Below, in pieces: positions 6,053 through 9,351 of a DNA stretch of 9,351 nt (its first letter is position 1; every line of letters begins with the position of its first letter). The translations under genes and the position numbers were made by a program. Under the pieces are notes generated by a model that did no database searches, was not told the origin of the DNA, and was given only the letters and a program-made list of their open reading frames with translations. Source of the DNA: Pseudomonadota bacterium (GTDB lineage: Bacteria > Pseudomonadota > Gammaproteobacteria > Steroidobacterales > Steroidobacteraceae); contig JAJXZV010000050.1 of the NCBI GenBank assembly GCA_021779875.1, positions 1-9,351 on the forward strand, given 5' to 3'.

Positions 6053-7612
6053 ATGATTGGAGCGACCTACTTGCCGGTTTCCGTGCGCCATTGCTTCGCC
6101 GTCCTGACGCTCGCCGCGCTCTCGGCGGGTGCCCACGCGGCGAAGAAGCCCGCGCCGCCTCCGCCGGTGGCGGCCCCGAAACCGCCGGGCTATCCCTTCA
6201 GCTACGACACCCTGATCGCCGAGGCGCAGCACCGCGCGGGCCTGCCCTATGCACCGCAGCGCGGTGCCCCGCCGTCGATGTTCGACAAGCTGAGTCCGGA
6301 GCAGTACCGCAACATACGCTTCAACCCGAGTGCCGGCATTTGGATCGCCGACAAGCTGCCCTTTCGCCTCGAATTGCTGCGCGCGGCTCAGGGCAATCAG
6401 ACGGCGCCCGTGACGGTGTCGACGGTCGAGGACGGCGTCGCGCGCAATCTCGTCGCCACCCCGGCGATGTTCGACCTGCAGACCACCGCCGCGCCGCCGG
6501 CCCGGCTCTCCCTGCCGCTGTCCGGATTCCGCGTGCTCAATCAGATCAACCAGAGGAACGTCTGGGACGAGTTCCTGGTGTTCCAGGGGGCGAGCTATTT
6601 CCGCGCGGTGGCGCGACACATGCTGTACGGATTGTCCGCGCGCGGGCTGGCCATCAACACCGCCGAGCCCATGGGCGAGGAGTTCCCGGCATTCACGCAC
6701 TTCTGGATCGAACGGCCGGCGCCGCGCGCCAAATCCATCGTCATCTACGCCCTCCTGGAGAGCGAATCGACCACCGGCGCGTACCGCTTCACGGTGGAGC
6801 CCGGCGAGCAGACCCACACCGCCGTCGACATGACGCTGTTCCCGCGCGCGGACATGCACGTCGTCGGCATCGCGCCGCTCACGTCGATGTTCCTTTTCGA
6901 CGAGACCAACCGCGGCCGCCTCGACGACTACCGCCCGGAAGTGCACGACTCGGACGGACTGCAGATCACGTCGGCCGCCGATGAGCACATATTCCGCCAG
7001 CTCGCCAATCCCTCGAAGCTGCAGGTGTCGACCTTCACCACGCAGGCGCCGAAGGGATTCGGGCTGGTGCAGCGCTCGCGCGAGCAGGCCGATTACCAGG
7101 ACTTCGAGAACCACTACGAGCGGCGGCCCAGCGCCTGGGTGGAGCCGCTGGGCGACTGGGGCCGCGGAGCTCTCGAATTGGTGGAGATCCCTTCGGGGCG
7201 CGAGACCAACGACAACATCGTCGCGTTCTGGCGGCCCGCGCAGGTGCTCGCGCCGGGCCACGCCGCGCACTTCGCCTATCGCATCGACTGGTGCGCCGAG
7301 CCGGCCTTGCCCAAGGACATGGGCAAGGTCGCGGCGACGCGCTCGGGCGCCAGCCTCGACGGCAGGCGGCGGGTGTTCATCCTGGACATCGTGGGCGCCG
7401 GCGAGAAGACCGACGGCCTGCGCCTCGACCTGTCCGCCTCGGCCGGCAGGATCTCGAACGCCGCGCTGGTCTCGAACGGCGAGATGCACGGCTTGCGGGC
7501 GAGCTTCGAGATCGACCCGAACGACGCCGACCTGATCGAACTGCGGCTGCGAGTGCTGCGCGGCGACCGTCCGGTCACCGAGACGTGGTTGTATCGCTGG
7601 ACCGCCGCGTGA
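6053..7612 (+). CDS. opgG: Glucan biosynthesis protein G (periplasmic)
   Basis: A 519-residue OpgG/MdoG protein, needed for synthesis, branching or release of osmoregulated periplasmic glucans and acting in the periplasm. Residues 1-29 form a Sec signal peptide (VRHCFAVLTLAALSAGAHA) with likely cleavage before AKK, followed by a Pro/Ala-rich stretch KKPAPPPPVAAPKPPG (31-46). The conserved domain begins YPFSYDTLIAEAQHRAGLPY (47-66) and continues with LSPEQYRNIRFNP (80-92), the beta-sandwich region, and a C-terminal Ig-like half ending LYRWTAA. The length is close to the E. coli protein. OpgD is a paralogue with the same fold, but the direct linkage to opgH favours OpgG. ATG 6053 is preferred; a TTG at 6047 would add two residues. 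The ATG is embedded in a direct repeat of TGATTGGA (6044-6051 and 6054-6061), and no strong Shine-Dalgarno is visible. The stop overlaps the opgH start as GTGA. Confidence 0.95.
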   Translation: MIGATYLPVSVRHCFAVLTLAALSAGAHAAKKPAPPPPVAAPKPPGYPFSYDTLIAEAQHRAGLPYAPQRGAPPSMFDKLSPEQYRNIRFNPSAGIWIADKLPFRLELLRAAQGNQTAPVTVSTVEDGVARNLVATPAMFDLQTTAAPPARLSLPLSGFRVLNQINQRNVWDEFLVFQGASYFRAVARHMLYGLSARGLAINTAEPMGEEFPAFTHFWIERPAPRAKSIVIYALLESESTTGAYRFTVEPGEQTHTAVDMTLFPRADMHVVGIAPLTSMFLFDETNRGRLDDYRPEVHDSDGLQITSAADEHIFRQLANPSKLQVSTFTTQAPKGFGLVQRSREQADYQDFENHYERRPSAWVEPLGDWGRGALELVEIPSGRETNDNIVAFWRPAQVLAPGHAAHFAYRIDWCAEPALPKDMGKVAATRSGASLDGRRRVFILDIVGAGEKTDGLRLDLSASAGRISNAALVSNGEMHGLRASFEIDPNDADLIELRLRVLRGDRPVTETWLYRWTAA

Positions 7613-9351
7613 ACTCCGTCGCACACGCCGCTTCGGAGCGAACCGCGGGCGCGATGCCGCCCGAGGCGCCGCTCGGCATGCCCGCGCAGGATCTCTCGGA
7701 GACGCCGTCGCGGCGCTCCGGGCCGCGGATCACGGCCGCCGTGCTGTTCGCTCGCTACATCCTCGCCACCGTCACGCTCGGCGTGACCGTCTACGGCGTC
7801 TACCAGATGCTGCAGGTGGTGCGGTTCACGAGCATGACCCTGCTGCAGGGTCTGATGATCTTCTTCTTCGGGATATCGCTGGCCTGGATCGCGTTCGCGG
7901 CCGGCTCGGTGATCGCGGGCGCCTCCAAGCGCCGCGACCGGATGCCGCGGCGCCTTGCCGGCACCGAGGACGTGCCGATCACCGCCCTGGTCATGCCGAT
8001 CTACAACGAGGACCCGCTGCGCACGACGACCGCGCTGCAGGCGATGGCCGAGGCGCTGGCGGCCGGCGGCGCGCACCGCCTGTTCGAGATCGTGCTGTTG
8101 TCCGATTCGACCAACGCGGACGCCTGGATACGCGAGACGGCCGCGGTCGACCGGCTGCGCCGCGCGCTCGCCGGCGTCATGCCGGTCTGGTATCGGCGCC
8201 GGTGGCGCAACGTCGCCCGCAAGTCGGGCAATCTGGAGGACTTCGTGACGCGCTGGGGGGCGCGCTACGGGCACATGATCGTGCTCGACGCCGACAGCCT
8301 GATCGACGCGCCGACCCTCGAGCGCATGGTGGGGACCATGCACGCGGATCCGGCGCTCGGCATATTGCAGACGGCGCCGCAGCTGATCGGGGCGCGCACC
8401 CTGTTCGGCCGCCTGCAGCAATTCGCGGCCTGCGTGTACGGGCCCGTGATCACCCGCGGACTCGCCGCCTGGTCCGGCGACAGCGGCAATTACTGGGGAC
8501 ACAACGCCATCATCCGGGTCGAGGCCTTCGCCGAGAGCTGCGGACTGCCCCACCTGCCGGGGCGCAAGCCCTTCGGCGGCCACATCCTGTCGCACGACTT
8601 CGTCGAGGCGGCCCTGATGCGCCGGCGCGGATGGAAGGTGCGCATGGACACCGACTATGGCGGTTCCTGGGAGGAGTCGCCGCCGTCCCTGATCGACGTG
8701 GCGGTGCGCGATCGACGCTGGGCTCAGGGCAATCTGCAGCATTTGAAGGTGCTGGGCACCTCCGGCCTCAGTTTCACCAGCCGCATGCACCTCGGGATCG
8801 GCATCATGAGCTACCTGTCCTCGCCGCTCTGGCTGGTCATGCTCGGCATCGGCTTCGCGCTCGCGGTGCAGTCCCACCTGATCCGGCCCGAGTACTTCAG
8901 CCACGACTTCCAGCTGTTCCCCACCTGGCCCCGGTTCGACGTGCACCTCATGATGGCGCTGTTCTGGTTCAGCATGGTGGTGCTGATGGTGCCGAAGCTG
9001 CTCGGACTGCTGCGTGCGCTGCTGTCAGGGCGGATCCGCCGCGGCAGCGGCGGCCTCGTAGGCGTCGCCGCGAGCTTCCTGCTCGAGGTCGTGCTCTCGG
9101 CCCTGTACGCCCCCGTGCTCATGATGATCCAGAGCCGCCATGTGTTCGAGGTGTTCATGGGGCGCGATTCGGGCTGGAAGCCGCAGCGGCGCGACGACGG
9201 CGGCACGTCGTGGCTCGACGCCTGGCGCTATCATCGGCGGCACATGATCATGAGCTGCATCATGGCCGTGATCGCCTATTTCCTCTCGCCCCCCCTGCTC
9301 GCCTGGCTGTCGCCGGCGCTGCTCGGGCTGTTTCTCTCCGTACCGCTGTCG
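7609..9351 (+). CDS. opgH: Glucans biosynthesis glucosyltransferase H (partial, C-terminus beyond right edge)
   Basis: An inner-membrane family 2 glycosyltransferase that polymerises beta-1,2-glucose from UDP-glucose into the backbone of osmoregulated periplasmic glucans. From GTG 7609 the frame is open to the window end, 581 codons. Transmembrane helices occur at about 43-65 and 80-102, then the cytoplasmic catalytic domain, then helices near 397-419, 446-468, 484-507 and from about 547 on. Catalytic motifs: PIYNEDPLR (130-138), LSDSTN (164-169), LDADS (226-230), GHNAIIR (297-303), SHDFVEAALMRR (328-339) and RDRRWAQGNLQH (367-378). The GTGA overlap with opgG supports this start; ATGs at 7654 and 7678 are alternatives, and there is no strong Shine-Dalgarno for the GTG. 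The tail before the first helix is only about 42 residues, much shorter than in E. coli OpgH and closer to the shorter HrpM-type enzymes. By alignment from memory only the last part of the membrane domain and the C-terminal tail are missing. Confidence 0.95.
   Translation, partial: MNSVAHAASERTAGAMPPEAPLGMPAQDLSETPSRRSGPRITAAVLFARYILATVTLGVTVYGVYQMLQVVRFTSMTLLQGLMIFFFGISLAWIAFAAGSVIAGASKRRDRMPRRLAGTEDVPITALVMPIYNEDPLRTTTALQAMAEALAAGGAHRLFEIVLLSDSTNADAWIRETAAVDRLRRALAGVMPVWYRRRWRNVARKSGNLEDFVTRWGARYGHMIVLDADSLIDAPTLERMVGTMHADPALGILQTAPQLIGARTLFGRLQQFAACVYGPVITRGLAAWSGDSGNYWGHNAIIRVEAFAESCGLPHLPGRKPFGGHILSHDFVEAALMRRRGWKVRMDTDYGGSWEESPPSLIDVAVRDRRWAQGNLQHLKVLGTSGLSFTSRMHLGIGIMSYLSSPLWLVMLGIGFALAVQSHLIRPEYFSHDFQLFPTWPRFDVHLMMALFWFSMVVLMVPKLLGLLRALLSGRIRRGSGGLVGVAASFLLEVVLSALYAPVLMMIQSRHVFEVFMGRDSGWKPQRRDDGGTSWLDAWRYHRRHMIMSCIMAVIAYFLSPPLLAWLSPALLGLFLSVPLS

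Noticed and set aside
5693..7624. 643-codon minus-strand open frame opposite opgG and the ctlX 5' end
   Set aside because: It lies antisense to opgG, and its composition is typical of a GC-rich shadow. opgG and ctlX have clear family motifs.
7276..8946. 556-codon minus-strand open frame opposite opgG/opgH
   Set aside because: It is antisense to intact glycosyltransferase motifs of opgH and is Gln/His/Arg-rich without domains.

Overview
The window is very GC-rich by eye, densely coding on both strands, and looks like chromosomal DNA of a Gram-negative proteobacterium. The opgGH pair (osmoregulated periplasmic glucans), a lipoprotein with a lipobox, PlsY, a BirA with an N-terminal helix-turn-helix, and a SPOR-type membrane protein directly after birA together point to Gammaproteobacteria. 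The exact lineage is my inference and cannot be fixed from this window. I see no RNA gene, insertion sequence, phage gene or CRISPR array, and no stretch of 300 bases or more lacks a gene.

Layout. (1) Positions 1-1215, minus strand: an exported protein with two VOC/glyoxalase-like domains, coupled by an ATGA overlap to a glycine-rich lipoprotein that runs off the left edge and carries a perfect 24-bp in-frame tandem repeat. (2) 1306-2175, plus strand: a PPK2-family polyphosphate kinase, transcribed away from the VOC gene and towards the next cluster. (3) 2189-5931, minus strand, in transcription order: ctlX (citrulline hydrolase family), plsY (acyl-phosphate:glycerol-3-phosphate acyltransferase), birA, a SPOR-like membrane protein and a small two-helix membrane protein. 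The last four overlap at each junction and look like one translationally coupled unit. (4) 6053-9351, plus strand: opgG and the first 581 codons of opgH, overlapping by GTGA, with a candidate sigma70 promoter in the ctlX-opgG intergenic region.

How the genes work together. OpgG (periplasm) and OpgH (inner-membrane glucosyltransferase) build and branch beta-glucans in the periplasm. PlsY makes lysophosphatidic acid for phospholipid synthesis, and BirA loads biotin on acetyl-CoA carboxylase, which supplies malonyl-CoA for fatty acids. The plsY-birA cluster therefore has a lipid/envelope theme, to which the SPOR-like and small membrane proteins may belong. PPK2 and CtlX are stand-alone metabolic enzymes.

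The window is mostly ordinary housekeeping and envelope functions, and I do not find a convincing new multi-gene system. The parts most worth a second look are the exported double-VOC protein with its repeat-bearing lipoprotein partner, the absence of coaX between birA and the SPOR gene, the promoter-like -10 hexamers sitting directly before the plsY and ctlX start codons, and the short N-terminal tail of OpgH.
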